From assembly GCA_030740435.1 (NCBI GenBank), contig JASLXG010000007.1, positions 1 to 42,103 of the forward strand: 42,103 nucleotides of DNA, written 5' to 3'. Below, piece by piece: positions 24,436-33,071 of this stretch (the first letter of the stretch is position 1; the number at the start of each line of letters is the position of its first letter). The notes under the pieces are model-generated. The model saw only the letters and a program-made list of their open reading frames with translations, was not told the origin of the DNA and ran no database searches. Position numbers and translations under genes: made by a program. This stretch comes from Alphaproteobacteria bacterium. GTDB lineage: Bacteria; Pseudomonadota; Alphaproteobacteria; UBA2966.

Positions 24436-25254
24436 ATGCCAGCCGATTTGCAGATCAACTTCAAGGATTTGTCCGGCCGCTTGATGAATGCGCTCAATCT
24501 GGAAACACCGCCCGTGGGCGTGCTCTGGGCGACGCACAAGCCTGAAGGCGTGCAACGTTTCGAGGGCTCGCTCAAGGGCTGCCAGTTCCTCGACGTGGCA
24601 CGCTTCGAGGGCCGGGTCTTTTACACCGACGCCGAAAGCCATGCGGACTGCAAGAACGGCAGCTATTACCTGGGCTTCAAGCCGGCTTTCGAGGGGCTCG
24701 GTTCGGGCGAGTGGCCGGGCGGCGACTATCCCGACAAGGGCCGCTCCATCTTCCGCACGCCGGTGGCCTTTCGCCGCACGCTCGAGCACTATTACGTGGT
24801 GCCCACCGGCACCATCAAATACATGGTGTTCGGGCCGCTCGGCGATTTTCCCTTCGATAATCGTAGTGGCGGCGGCATCGTCAACGTCTTCTGCACCGCC
24901 AAGGCCGGGGTTTTTCTCAGCCGCGCCGCGATCTACGAGGCCGGCGGCCTGGTCGACGGCAGCACCGGCCCTTCGGCCTGCTCGATGGCCATGGCCAAGC
25001 CGCTGATGACGGGCGAGACCTGCTTCACGCTGGGCTGCTTCGGCTTCCGCCAGTTCGTCCAGGCCAAGCCCGAGGAACTGTTCTTCGGCATTCCATTCGA
25101 GAAACTCGAGAACGTGGTCGAGAACCTTGAGCTGCTGCTCAGCCGGCGCCCCGATCTGGTCAAGCTGTTGGCCGAGCCGGTGGGTACGCCGCACGTCGCT
25201 TCCGAGGAAGAGATCGCCGTGCAGCGCTCGCCCGGCGCCATTCCCGAAGCCTGA
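24436..25254 (+). CDS. DUF169 family protein
   Basis: 272 residues. The opening (LSGRLMNALNLETPPVGVLWA) and the Cys/Gly-rich centre (GGGIVNVFCTAKAG..., GPSACSMAMAKPLMTGETCFTLGCFGFR) match DUF169, a family of unknown function in archaea and anaerobic or methylotrophic bacteria. Several conserved Cys residues (in KGCQFL, SACS, ETCF and LGCFG) could bind a metal or Fe-S cluster; that is inference. There is no signal peptide or membrane segment. It sits 19 bp after the corrinoid protein gene and 5 bp before the molybdenum hydroxylase, so a function in corrinoid handling or in the demethylation step is likely. Confidence 0.75.
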   Translation: MPADLQINFKDLSGRLMNALNLETPPVGVLWATHKPEGVQRFEGSLKGCQFLDVARFEGRVFYTDAESHADCKNGSYYLGFKPAFEGLGSGEWPGGDYPDKGRSIFRTPVAFRRTLEHYYVVPTGTIKYMVFGPLGDFPFDNRSGGGIVNVFCTAKAGVFLSRAAIYEAGGLVDGSTGPSACSMAMAKPLMTGETCFTLGCFGFRQFVQAKPEELFFGIPFEKLENVVENLELLLSRRPDLVKLLAEPVGTPHVASEEEIAVQRSPGAIPEA

Positions 25255-25259
25255 GCGCC

Positions 25260-27599
25260 ATGAACGAGAACGCCCCCAGCGACGGCCGACGCTATGTCGG
25301 CCACAACATCGGCCGCGCCGAATCACTGGAAAAAGTCAGTGGCCAGTGGATCTACGGCACCGATTTCACTTTGCCCGGCATGCTTTATGCCAAGGCCTTG
25401 CGCTCGCCCTATGCCCACGCCAACTTGTTGGCGATCGATACCAGCAGAGCGGCCAAGCTGCCGGGCGTGCGCGTCGTCGTCACCGGCGACGATGCGCCCT
25501 ACCTGTTCGGCTCGGCGGTGCGCGACGAGCCCTTCATCGCGCGCGGCAAGGTGCGCTATGCCGGCGAGCCGGTGGCCGCCGTGGCCGCCATCAGCGAGGA
25601 GATCGCCCGCGAGGCCATCGACCTGATCGAGGTCGAATACGAAGAACTCGAGGGCATCTTCGATCCCCTGGCCGCCATGCAGCCGGGCTCGCCGCTGGTG
25701 CACGAAGACATTGCCGATTATCACCTCGAGCCGGTGTTCACGCGCTACCCGGACAGCAACATCATCAACCACACCAAGATCCGGCGCGGCGATATCGAGC
25801 AGGGGTTCGCGGAATCGGAAGAGATCTACGAAGACGTCTTCACCACCCAGTACATCCAGCACGCGCCGCTGGAGACCCACGTCGGCATCGCTCAGGTGGC
25901 GGCCGACGGCAAGGTGACTCTGTGGTCGAACAGCCAGGCGCCCTACAACTTCGTGCGCGACATGGCCGGGGCGCTGGATCTGCCCTACACCCAGGTGCGG
26001 GTGATCTGCACCGGCATCGGCGGCGGCTTCGGCTCCAAGCTCTACCTGCGTCCCGAACCGGTGGCCGTGGCGCTGGCGCTGCACACCGAGGGCAAGCCCG
26101 TCAAGCACGCCTTCACCCGGGTCGAGGAATTCACCGCTTGCGTGGCCAAGCACCCGGTGCATCTCACGTTCAAGACCGGCGTCAAGCGCGACGGAACCTT
26201 CGTGGCGCGCAAGATCACCGCCGTCTTCAATACCGGCGCCTATGCCGACACCGGGCCGCTGGTGTCGCGCAACGGCAGCTTCAGCGGCACCGGTCCCTAT
26301 CGCTTCGACCACGTCTGGGTCGACAGCTACTGCGTCTATACCAACAATCCCCTGGGCGGCGCCTTTCGCGGCTACGGCGTGCCGCAACTGACCTGGGCCC
26401 ACGAATCCCAGATGGACATGATCGCCGGGCGCCTGGGCATCGACCCGGCCGAACTCAGGCGCCGGAACCTCTTCGAGCTCGGCGATACCACCTGCACCGG
26501 CGAGGTGCTGCGCACCAGTGTCGGCGTCAAGGAGACCCTGGCCCGGGCCACCGAGGCGGCGGGCTACGGCCAGCCCCTGGCAAAGTCTTCCAGCCCCTAT
26601 CTGCTGCGCGGCCGCGGCATCGCCACCATGCACAAGCTGACCTATACGCCGACCCACTCGACGGCCATCGTCAAGATGCAGCAGGATGGCTCGGTCAATC
26701 TCTTGTGCAGCTCGCTGGAGATCGGCCAGGGACTCTATACCGTGCTGCGCCAATTCATCGGCGAAAAGCTGGGTATTCCCTTCGAGCACATCTCCATCGG
26801 TGCGCCCGATACCGAATACACGCCCTACGACCAGTCGACCAGCGGCAGCCGTTCGGTCTTCCACATGGGCAACGCCGTCATCATCGCCTGCGACGACCTG
26901 ATGCGGCAGGTTTGCGAGCTGGCGGCGCCGATGCTGGCGCGGCCGGTCGAGGACCTCGAGTTCCGCGACGGCGCGGTGTGGATCAAGGGCTCCAACGAAT
27001 TCCTCGATTCGCCCGAAATCATCCGGCGCAAGTTCGGACCCCGCGGCAGCTCGATCCAGGGTCACGGTACGTTCATTCCGCCTAAAGCCCAGGCGCCCGA
27101 CATGGAAACCGGCCAGAGCCCCAAAGTCTCGGCCTTTTGGATGTATGCCACCCAAGTCGCCGACGTCGAAGTCGATGCTGAAACCGGCCAGGTCAAGCTG
27201 TTGCGCATCGTCGCCGCCCACGACCTGGGCAAGGCCATCAATCCCGCCGATTCCGAGGCCCAGATCGAAGGCGGCGTGGCCCAGGGCGTGGGCGCCACCC
27301 TGCACGAGGAGATGATCGTGCAACAAGGCGTGGTGACCAACCCGACCTTCGCCGAATACAAGATCCCGACCGCCCGGGACGTGCCCGAGATCGTGCCCAT
27401 CCTGGTCGAGGCCGAACACGAGGAAGGTCCCTATGGCGCCAAGGGCCTGGGCGAGCCGGTGCTGGCGCCGACCTCGCCGGCCATCGCCAACGCCATTTTC
27501 AACGCCACCGGTGCCCGCCTCACCAGCCTGCCGATCACGCCGGAAAAGGTGCTGGCTGCGTTGCAGGAGTTGCGGGATAGTCAGGAGACGAAATCGTGA
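25260..27599 (+). CDS. Xanthine dehydrogenase-family molybdenum hydroxylase, large subunit
   Basis: 779 residues. The a/b hammerhead domain occupies about 20-130 (LEKVSGQWIYGTDFTLPGMLYAKALRSPYAHA) and the Moco domain follows, with GIGGGFGSKLY, GGAFRGYGVPQ, SSLEIGQGLYTVLRQ and GVAQGVG. Catalytic Glu732 is in GAKGLGEPV, the base conserved in xanthine dehydrogenase and CO dehydrogenase-type enzymes. It hydroxylates a C-H next to N in a heterocycle or oxidises an aldehyde; the CoxL signature loop is not seen. It forms a complex with the 2Fe-2S and FAD subunits encoded next, with overlapping reading frames. Confidence 0.9.
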   Translation: MNENAPSDGRRYVGHNIGRAESLEKVSGQWIYGTDFTLPGMLYAKALRSPYAHANLLAIDTSRAAKLPGVRVVVTGDDAPYLFGSAVRDEPFIARGKVRYAGEPVAAVAAISEEIAREAIDLIEVEYEELEGIFDPLAAMQPGSPLVHEDIADYHLEPVFTRYPDSNIINHTKIRRGDIEQGFAESEEIYEDVFTTQYIQHAPLETHVGIAQVAADGKVTLWSNSQAPYNFVRDMAGALDLPYTQVRVICTGIGGGFGSKLYLRPEPVAVALALHTEGKPVKHAFTRVEEFTACVAKHPVHLTFKTGVKRDGTFVARKITAVFNTGAYADTGPLVSRNGSFSGTGPYRFDHVWVDSYCVYTNNPLGGAFRGYGVPQLTWAHESQMDMIAGRLGIDPAELRRRNLFELGDTTCTGEVLRTSVGVKETLARATEAAGYGQPLAKSSSPYLLRGRGIATMHKLTYTPTHSTAIVKMQQDGSVNLLCSSLEIGQGLYTVLRQFIGEKLGIPFEHISIGAPDTEYTPYDQSTSGSRSVFHMGNAVIIACDDLMRQVCELAAPMLARPVEDLEFRDGAVWIKGSNEFLDSPEIIRRKFGPRGSSIQGHGTFIPPKAQAPDMETGQSPKVSAFWMYATQVADVEVDAETGQVKLLRIVAAHDLGKAINPADSEAQIEGGVAQGVGATLHEEMIVQQGVVTNPTFAEYKIPTARDVPEIVPILVEAEHEEGPYGAKGLGEPVLAPTSPAIANAIFNATGARLTSLPITPEKVLAALQELRDSQETKS

Positions 27600-28060
27600 A
27601 ACAAACGGTCGCCTTCACGGTCAACGGCAGGCCCTACGAAGTCGACGTGCCGGTCAACTGGACTCTGTTGCGCCTGTTGCGTGACGAGCTTGGCCTGATC
27701 GGTACCAAGGACGGCTGCAGCCAAGGCGTCTGCGGTGCCTGCACGGTGTTGCTCGATGGTGTCACGGTGCGCGCCTGCCTCAGCCTGGCGGTGCGGGCCG
27801 ACGGCCGTTCGGTGACCACCGTCGAGGGTTTGAAGCAGGACGGCAAGCTGCACCGCCTGCAACAGGCCTTCATGGACCAGGGCGCCGTGCAGTGCGGATT
27901 TTGCACGCCCGGTATGCTCTTGAGCTCGGCCGAATTGTTGGAAGAAAATCCCACGCCCAACGAGGACGAGGTACGCGAGGCCCTGGTCGGCAACCTCTGC
28001 CGTTGTACCGGCTACACGCGCATCGTCAGGGCCGTGGTGGCGGCGGGACAAGGCCAATGA
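27596..28060 (+). CDS. Molybdenum hydroxylase 2Fe-2S subunit
   Basis: 154 residues. A plant-type ferredoxin domain has ligands Cys41, Cys46, Cys49 and Cys61 (DGCSQGVCGACTVLLDG). A helical second domain has Cys100, Cys103, Cys135 and Cys137 (CGFCTPGM and CRCTGYTRIV). This two-cluster layout is that of CoxS/XdhC-type small subunits, passing electrons from Moco to FAD. The start is GTG 27596, overlapping the large-subunit stop by 4 bp. Confidence 0.92.
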   Translation: MKQTVAFTVNGRPYEVDVPVNWTLLRLLRDELGLIGTKDGCSQGVCGACTVLLDGVTVRACLSLAVRADGRSVTTVEGLKQDGKLHRLQQAFMDQGAVQCGFCTPGMLLSSAELLEENPTPNEDEVREALVGNLCRCTGYTRIVRAVVAAGQGQ

Positions 28061-28929
28061 CGCTACCCAAGTTCAGCTACCGGGCACCCACCAGCGTCGA
28101 GGAACTGGTCGAACTGGTGGGGGAATACGGCGAAGACGGCCTGCCCGTGGCTGGCGGCACCAGCGTCGTGGTCATGTTGCGCGAACGCCTGGTACGGCCC
28201 CAGGCCTTGCTTAGCCTGACCGAGATCCCCGAATTGCGCCGCCTTGAAAGCAATGGCGTATTGCGGCTCGGCGCCATGGTTACGCACCGTGAAATCGAAC
28301 GCTCAGGCCTGGTGCGCGATTTTGCCCCCATGCTGGCCCAGGCTTGCGGCCGGGTGGGCTCGCCGGCGATCCGCAACATGGGCACGCTATGCGGCAACAT
28401 CGCGCATGGCGATTCCGCTTCCGACCCGGCACCGGCCCTTATAGCCCTTGGCGCCGAGGCCGTGGTGCAGGGGCCGGGCGGCGAGCGGCGCCTGGCGCTC
28501 GATAGCTTCTTCAAGGGATTCTTCGACACGGAACGGGCCGACGACGAGGTCTTGACCGCCATCGAGGTGCCGCCCGCAGCCGCCGGCAGTCGCCACGTCT
28601 TCCACAAATTCACCACTACTTCGGCCGAGGCCTTCGCGCTCGTCACCGTCTCCGTCTCCGTGGTGCCCGCCGCCGACGGCAGCTGCGCCGACTTGGCTAT
28701 TGGCCTGGGTAGCGTCGGTCCGGCGCCGTTGCGAGCCCATGCCGCCGAGGCCGTGTTGCGCGGCCAGGCCGTCAACGCCGACAGCATCGCCGCCGCCGCC
28801 GAGGCCGCGGTCGGGGAATGCGACCCCACCTCCGACAGCCAGGGCTCGGCCGATTACCGGCGCCAGATGACCCGGGTCTGGTTGCGCCGCTGCCTGGCCC
28901 AGGCCTTCGAGCAAACCAGCCAGCCATGA
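28057..28929 (+). CDS. Molybdenum hydroxylase FAD-binding subunit
   Basis: 290 residues of the CoxM/FAD_binding_5 family. The first FAD motif is GLPVAGGTSVVVMLRE, the second RNMGTLCGNIAHGDSASDPAPAL. The C-terminal CO-dehydrogenase flavoprotein domain follows. It receives electrons from the Fe-S subunit and passes them to NAD+, a quinone or another carrier. ATG 28057 overlaps the preceding stop as ATGA, and its own stop overlaps the next start. An upstream in-frame extension is rejected. Confidence 0.9.
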   Translation: MTLPKFSYRAPTSVEELVELVGEYGEDGLPVAGGTSVVVMLRERLVRPQALLSLTEIPELRRLESNGVLRLGAMVTHREIERSGLVRDFAPMLAQACGRVGSPAIRNMGTLCGNIAHGDSASDPAPALIALGAEAVVQGPGGERRLALDSFFKGFFDTERADDEVLTAIEVPPAAAGSRHVFHKFTTTSAEAFALVTVSVSVVPAADGSCADLAIGLGSVGPAPLRAHAAEAVLRGQAVNADSIAAAAEAAVGECDPTSDSQGSADYRRQMTRVWLRRCLAQAFEQTSQP

Positions 28930-30749
28930 TCCGCTTCGCCGGTGCCCAGCGCCCGGTCCCGGCCACAGCCGGCGAGACGGTGCTGGCGGCGGCCCAGCGC
29001 GCCGGCATCGACATCGTCGCCACCTGCGGCGGCCGTGGCCGCTGCCGCTCCTGCCGCGTCAAGGTGCTCAAGGGCTCGCCACCGCCGGCCGGCATATCCG
29101 ATCTGGTGCAGTTGGGCGACGACGAGGTCGGCGAGGGCTACCGCCTGGCCTGCCAGTTCACCCTGAGCGGCGAGGTCGAGCTGCAGATTGCGCCGCCCTT
29201 GGCCGAAAGCGCTTTCCAGATCCTCAGCGATACGGCCGCCGTCACGGGCCGGCTGGAGCTCGATTCCGGCGTGGCGCGGGATTTCGTCCGGCCCCGGCTT
29301 CCGGACGAGGAAAATCACCAGACCTCGGACCTGGAAGCACTTCTCCAGTCCCTGGACGGCGAGGCGACATTGGCTCTGGATACCCTGCGCGCCTTGCCGG
29401 CGGCGCTGCGCGAAAGCTCCGACGGCGTTACGGCGAGGCGCTTTGGCGGCCGCCTCATCGCGCTCGAGCCCGGCGATCGCCGGACCACGCTCGGCCTGGC
29501 TCTCGATGTTGGTACGACGACGGTGGTCGCCTACCTCATGGACCTCGACAGCGGCGAGAACCTGGCCACGGTCTCGGGCCTCAATCCCCAGACCGTCTAC
29601 GGCGGCGATTTGATGTCGCGCATCGCCTTCGCCATGCAGGAGCCGGGCAACACCCGGCGCCTGCGCTCGCGCCTGATGCGCTACCTCAACGAACTGATCG
29701 GCGAGGCCTGCCAGCAAGCCCAAGTCGCGGCCACGGAGATCTACAAAGTCAGCGCCGTGGGCAACACCTGCATGCATCACCTGCTGCTGGGCATCGATCC
29801 CACGCATCTCGGCCAGGCGCCCTACGCCCCGGCGCTGCGTCGCGCTTATGTATGCGCTGCCCGTGAGGTCGGCCTCAAGGTCAACCCCGGCGCCCGGCTC
29901 TGTGCCCTGCCGCTGGTGGCCGGTTTCGTCGGTGCCGACAGCGTCGCCATGATCCTGGCCACCGGGCTCGACCGGCAGGACGGCGTGCGGCTGGCCGTCG
30001 ACATCGGCACCAACGCCGAGATGGTGATGAGCCTCGGGGGCCGCCTGGTGGCCTGTTCGTCGCCGGCCGGGCCGGCCTTGGAGGGTGCCCAGGTGCGCTG
30101 CGGTATGCGTGCCGCATTGGGCGCTATCGACCGGGTGACGCTTGAGCAAGGCGACCTCTTGCTGCGCACCATCGGCGGCGCGCCGGCGCTGGGGCTTTGC
30201 GGCTCGGGCCTGGTCGACGCCCTGGCCGTGCTGCTCGACGCCGGCATCATCGAGGCCAACGGCCGCATGCCGCTGCGGGACGATTTGCCGCCGCCGCTGC
30301 AGGCTCGACTGCGGGCCGATGAGCGCGGCATACCCGAGTTTCTGCTGCTGGCGGCGGCCGACGCCGGCAACGAGCGGGATATCGTCCTCGGCCAGGGCGA
30401 TATCCGCCAGATCCAACTGGCCAAATCGGCCATCCTGAGCGGCATCCAGACCTTGCAGCTTGTGCTGGGCGTGGCCGACGATGGGATCGACGAACTTTTG
30501 CTCTCGGGTGCCTTCGGCAACTATCTCGATTTGCAGAGCGTGCGCCGCGTCGGCCTGATCCCCGACCTGGCGGCGGAGAGGGTGCGCTACGTCGCCAATG
30601 CGGCCGGACTGGGGGCCCAGATGGCGCTGCTCTCGGAAACCGAGCGCCGCCGTGCCGACGACATCGCCAGCGCCGTCCGCCATGTGCCGCTGGCCGGCCA
30701 TCTCGAATTCCAGGATATTTTCCTGGCCGCCACGGCATTTCCAAGCTAG
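28926..30749 (+). CDS. Fe-S/ASKHA (DUF4445) protein, RACo-type corrinoid re-activator
   Basis: 607 residues. An N-terminal 2Fe-2S ferredoxin domain (Cys34, Cys40, Cys43, Cys76) is joined through a linker to an ASKHA ATPase-like domain. Signatures are LALDVGTTTVVAYL, NPQTVYGGDLMSRI, AVGNTCMHHLLLG, AVDIGTNAEM, GLCGSGLVDAL and LLSGAFGNYLD. This arrangement is known from RACo and the RamA-functional analogues, which reduce inactive Co(II) corrinoid to Co(I) using ATP. It overlaps the FAD subunit gene by 4 bp. Its place right after the hydroxylase suggests that the hydroxylase or its electrons may feed re-activation; this is inference. Confidence 0.88.
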   Translation: MIRFAGAQRPVPATAGETVLAAAQRAGIDIVATCGGRGRCRSCRVKVLKGSPPPAGISDLVQLGDDEVGEGYRLACQFTLSGEVELQIAPPLAESAFQILSDTAAVTGRLELDSGVARDFVRPRLPDEENHQTSDLEALLQSLDGEATLALDTLRALPAALRESSDGVTARRFGGRLIALEPGDRRTTLGLALDVGTTTVVAYLMDLDSGENLATVSGLNPQTVYGGDLMSRIAFAMQEPGNTRRLRSRLMRYLNELIGEACQQAQVAATEIYKVSAVGNTCMHHLLLGIDPTHLGQAPYAPALRRAYVCAAREVGLKVNPGARLCALPLVAGFVGADSVAMILATGLDRQDGVRLAVDIGTNAEMVMSLGGRLVACSSPAGPALEGAQVRCGMRAALGAIDRVTLEQGDLLLRTIGGAPALGLCGSGLVDALAVLLDAGIIEANGRMPLRDDLPPPLQARLRADERGIPEFLLLAAADAGNERDIVLGQGDIRQIQLAKSAILSGIQTLQLVLGVADDGIDELLLSGAFGNYLDLQSVRRVGLIPDLAAERVRYVANAAGLGAQMALLSETERRRADDIASAVRHVPLAGHLEFQDIFLAATAFPS

Positions 30750-31483
30750 CTCAATAAGGCCGTCAGGCCGGAGATGAAGACGATCACCAGCGATCCGCGG
30801 CGGTAGAGCTCGGGAACATGCTGGAACATGCGCGAGCCCAAGTGGACGCCGAGGGAAAAGGGCAGCGTCAACATCAGGCCCTGCAGCGCTTGGCTCGGGG
30901 AGATGGCACCGCTCAAGGCCAGCGGGGCGAAGATGAACAACGTGAAGAGGGTAATAATCATGGTGATGTTGGCGCGTTGCACCTCGGCCGGCTCGCCAGA
31001 GGCCAGTAGATAGAGCGACGCCACCGGCCCGCCGACCCCGCCCAGGCCATTGATCAGACCGGCGATGCCGCCGGCCACGGCGGCCGTCGCCAGGCTGCGC
31101 CGGCCACGGTAGATCCAGCCCCGCAGCAGCACCACGGCCAGGGCCAGCACGATGCCGCCGATAACCTTGCGCATCATCTGGGGATCGCCGCTGACCAGCA
31201 GCACGGTGCCCAGCGGCGTGACCGGGGCCGAGATCAGCGAGAGCGGCAGCACTTCACCCCAGGTGGTCCGCCGCCAGGCCCAGGGCAACATCTGCAGGCC
31301 GCCAAAAAGGCCCGACAGCATGGCCACGGCCACCGCCGTCGGTGGGGCGTAAAGCAGCGCCAGGAAGGGGATCATGACCAGACCGCCACCAAAACCGGCG
31401 AAGCCGCGAACGACACCGGCCAGGGCGACGACCGCCGCCGCCAGGGCAAACTGCAGACTGAAGATCTCGGGCAACGGAGCCAT
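30746..31483 (-). CDS. TauE/SafE family membrane protein (sulfite/anion exporter-like)
   Basis: 245 residues, about eight hydrophobic segments in two repeats. LAGVVRGFAGFGGGLVMIPFLALL at the start and GGIAGLINGLGGVGGPVASLYLL in the middle are the two family repeats. Members export sulfite, sulfoacetate or other organic anions. It is antiparallel to its neighbours, and its stop overlaps the ASKHA gene stop by 4 bp, so it is convergent with the corrinoid operon and divergent from the carbamoylase. ATG 31483 is the better start, but the ribosome-binding site is weak. It fits sulfur-containing metabolism but is not proof of it. Confidence 0.82.
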   Translation of the reverse strand: MAPLPEIFSLQFALAAAVVALAGVVRGFAGFGGGLVMIPFLALLYAPPTAVAVAMLSGLFGGLQMLPWAWRRTTWGEVLPLSLISAPVTPLGTVLLVSGDPQMMRKVIGGIVLALAVVLLRGWIYRGRRSLATAAVAGGIAGLINGLGGVGGPVASLYLLASGEPAEVQRANITMIITLFTLFIFAPLALSGAISPSQALQGLMLTLPFSLGVHLGSRMFQHVPELYRRGSLVIVFISGLTALLS

Positions 31484-31593
31484 GGCCGAAGGGTCTAGCC
31501 GCGAAAGCCGTCGCCGGCAAGGCATGGCGAGTTGCCGAAAAGCGCTCTGGCTGTCACCATTGGCTCGACAGGCCAACCAGCGGAAGGAATCTC

Positions 31594-32529
31594 ATGTCAC
31601 GCGTCATCACCATCGGCGCGGCCCAGCTCGGGCCCATCCAGAAGGCCGAAAGCCGGGCCCAGGTGGTCGAGCGCCTGTTGGCGCTGATGCACCAGGGCAG
31701 TGCCAAGGGCTGCCAGCTGATCGTTTTCCCCGAACTGGCGCTGACGACATTTTTTCCCCGCTGGTACAGCCAGGACCAGGATGAAATCGACGCTTGGTTC
31801 GAAGCGGCCATGCCCGGCCCCGAAACCGAACCCCTGTTTGCCGCGGCCCGCGAACTCGGCCTGGCGTTCCATCTTGGCTACGCCGAAATGACCGTCGAAG
31901 AGGGCGAGCAGCAGCGCTTCAACACGGCCGTTCTGGTCGACGCCGGTGGCGAGATCGTCGGCAAGTACCGCAAGATCCACCTGCCGGGTCATGCCGAATA
32001 TGATCCCGAGCGCGACTTTCAGCATTTGGAAAAACGCTACTTCGAGGTCGGCAACCTGGGCTTTCCGGTGTGGCGGGCGCTGGGCGGCATCGTCGGCATG
32101 TGCATCTGCAACGACCGGCGCTGGCCCGAGACCTATCGGGTGATGGGGCTGCAAGGTGTCGAGTTGGTGCTGCTGGGCTACAACACGCCAGCGACCAATT
32201 CCCAGTCCGACGAGGCGCCGCACCTGCGCGCCTTCCATAATCTCCTCAGCATGCAGGCCGGGGCCTACCAGAATTCGACCTGGGTGGTGGGCGTGGCCAA
32301 GGCCGGCAACGAGGACGGACATGAGTTGATGGGCGGCAGCGCCATCATCGCGCCGACGGGCGAGATCGTGGCCCAGTGCCGCACGCTCGGCGACGAGCTG
32401 GTGGTGGCGGATTGCGATCTCGACGCCACTCGTTTCGGCAAGGAAACCATTTTCGATTTTGCCCGCCACCGGCGCATCGAACACTACGGTTTGATCACCG
32501 AGCGCACCGGCGCCGAGCCGCCGCCATGA
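31594..32529 (+). CDS. N-carbamoyl-D-amino-acid hydrolase (carbon-nitrogen hydrolase, nitrilase superfamily)
   Basis: 311 residues, full length, strongly like the Agrobacterium D-carbamoylase as I remember it. The catalytic triad is at the same positions: Glu47 (FPELALTTFFPRW), Lys127 (GKYRKIHLPGH) and Cys172 (CICNDRRWPETYRVMG). It releases NH3 and CO2 from N-carbamoyl amino acids, the last step of hydantoin breakdown. No hydantoinase is in the window. The stop overlaps the next start as ATGA, tying the enzyme to the TPP decarboxylase halves. The actual carbamoyl substrate is uncertain. A GGAAGGA site lies before ATG 31594. Confidence 0.88.
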   Translation: MSRVITIGAAQLGPIQKAESRAQVVERLLALMHQGSAKGCQLIVFPELALTTFFPRWYSQDQDEIDAWFEAAMPGPETEPLFAAARELGLAFHLGYAEMTVEEGEQQRFNTAVLVDAGGEIVGKYRKIHLPGHAEYDPERDFQHLEKRYFEVGNLGFPVWRALGGIVGMCICNDRRWPETYRVMGLQGVELVLLGYNTPATNSQSDEAPHLRAFHNLLSMQAGAYQNSTWVVGVAKAGNEDGHELMGGSAIIAPTGEIVAQCRTLGDELVVADCDLDATRFGKETIFDFARHRRIEHYGLITERTGAEPPP

Positions 32530-33071
32530 GCGGCGCCACGGGCACTGCCTCCAGCGGCGCCACGGGCACTGCCTCCAGCGGCGCCGAGATCATTGCCGCC
32601 ATCGAGGCCAGCGGTGTCGAATTCGTCGTCGCGCTCCCGGATATCGTGACCAGCGAGAACGTGCTGAAGCCGCTCGCCGATCATCCCCGTATTCGCTTGG
32701 TGCGGGTCTGCAAGGAGGACGAGGGTATCTCGATCTGTGCCGCGCTGAGCTACTGCCAGCGCCGGGCGCTGCTGTTGATCCAGCAAACCGGGCTGCTCGA
32801 TTCGCTCAATGCGCTGCGTGCCATCGCCGTCGAATACCACCTGCCGATCTGCCTCATGGTCGGGCTGCAAGGCAAGGAAGAGGGCGTGCCGCCGGCCCAG
32901 TCCGCGAGATATGGCGTCAGAATCGTCGAGCCCATTCTCGACGTCATGGAGGTGCGCCACCTGTTGATCGACGAGGCCGCCGACGTGGCCCGCATCGAGC
33001 CCGCCATCCAAGCCGCCTACCAGGCCTCGCACCCCGTTGTGATGCTGATCGGCCGGAGCCCGGGGCCATGA
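32526..33071 (+). CDS. TPP-dependent decarboxylase alpha half, sulfopyruvate decarboxylase (ComD)-like
   Basis: 181 residues. The N-terminal TPP (pyrimidine-binding) domain begins near residue 20 (AEIIAAIEASGVEFVVALPD) and includes VRVCKEDEGISICAALSYC with the catalytic Glu in KEDEG, then LIQQTGLLDSLNALR and LPICLMVGLQGKEEG. The layout and separate beta gene match ComD/ComE (sulfopyruvate to sulfoacetaldehyde) and phosphonopyruvate decarboxylase. The first ~19 residues come from a 24-bp tandem duplication and are likely disordered. ATG 32526 overlaps the carbamoylase stop. Sulfopyruvate is one option; the real 2-oxoacid is unproven. Confidence 0.78.
   Translation: MSGATGTASSGATGTASSGAEIIAAIEASGVEFVVALPDIVTSENVLKPLADHPRIRLVRVCKEDEGISICAALSYCQRRALLLIQQTGLLDSLNALRAIAVEYHLPICLMVGLQGKEEGVPPAQSARYGVRIVEPILDVMEVRHLLIDEAADVARIEPAIQAAYQASHPVVMLIGRSPGP
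32529..32585 (+). repeat. 24-bp tandem repeat within the ComD-like N-terminus
   Basis: Two identical 24-bp units at 32529-32552 and 32553-32576 plus a 9-bp partial copy. They encode SGATGTAS repeats right after the initiator Met. In-frame, so the gene stays open. Confidence 0.85.

Noticed and set aside
25323-27419. Very long open frame on the minus strand opposite the molybdenum hydroxylase gene
   Set aside because: Typical antisense openness of GC-rich DNA; the plus-strand protein is a clear family member and the antisense product is Gly/His-rich without motifs. The same applies at 141-1757, 22166-23860, 28854-30701, 35047-37050 and 39449-41176.
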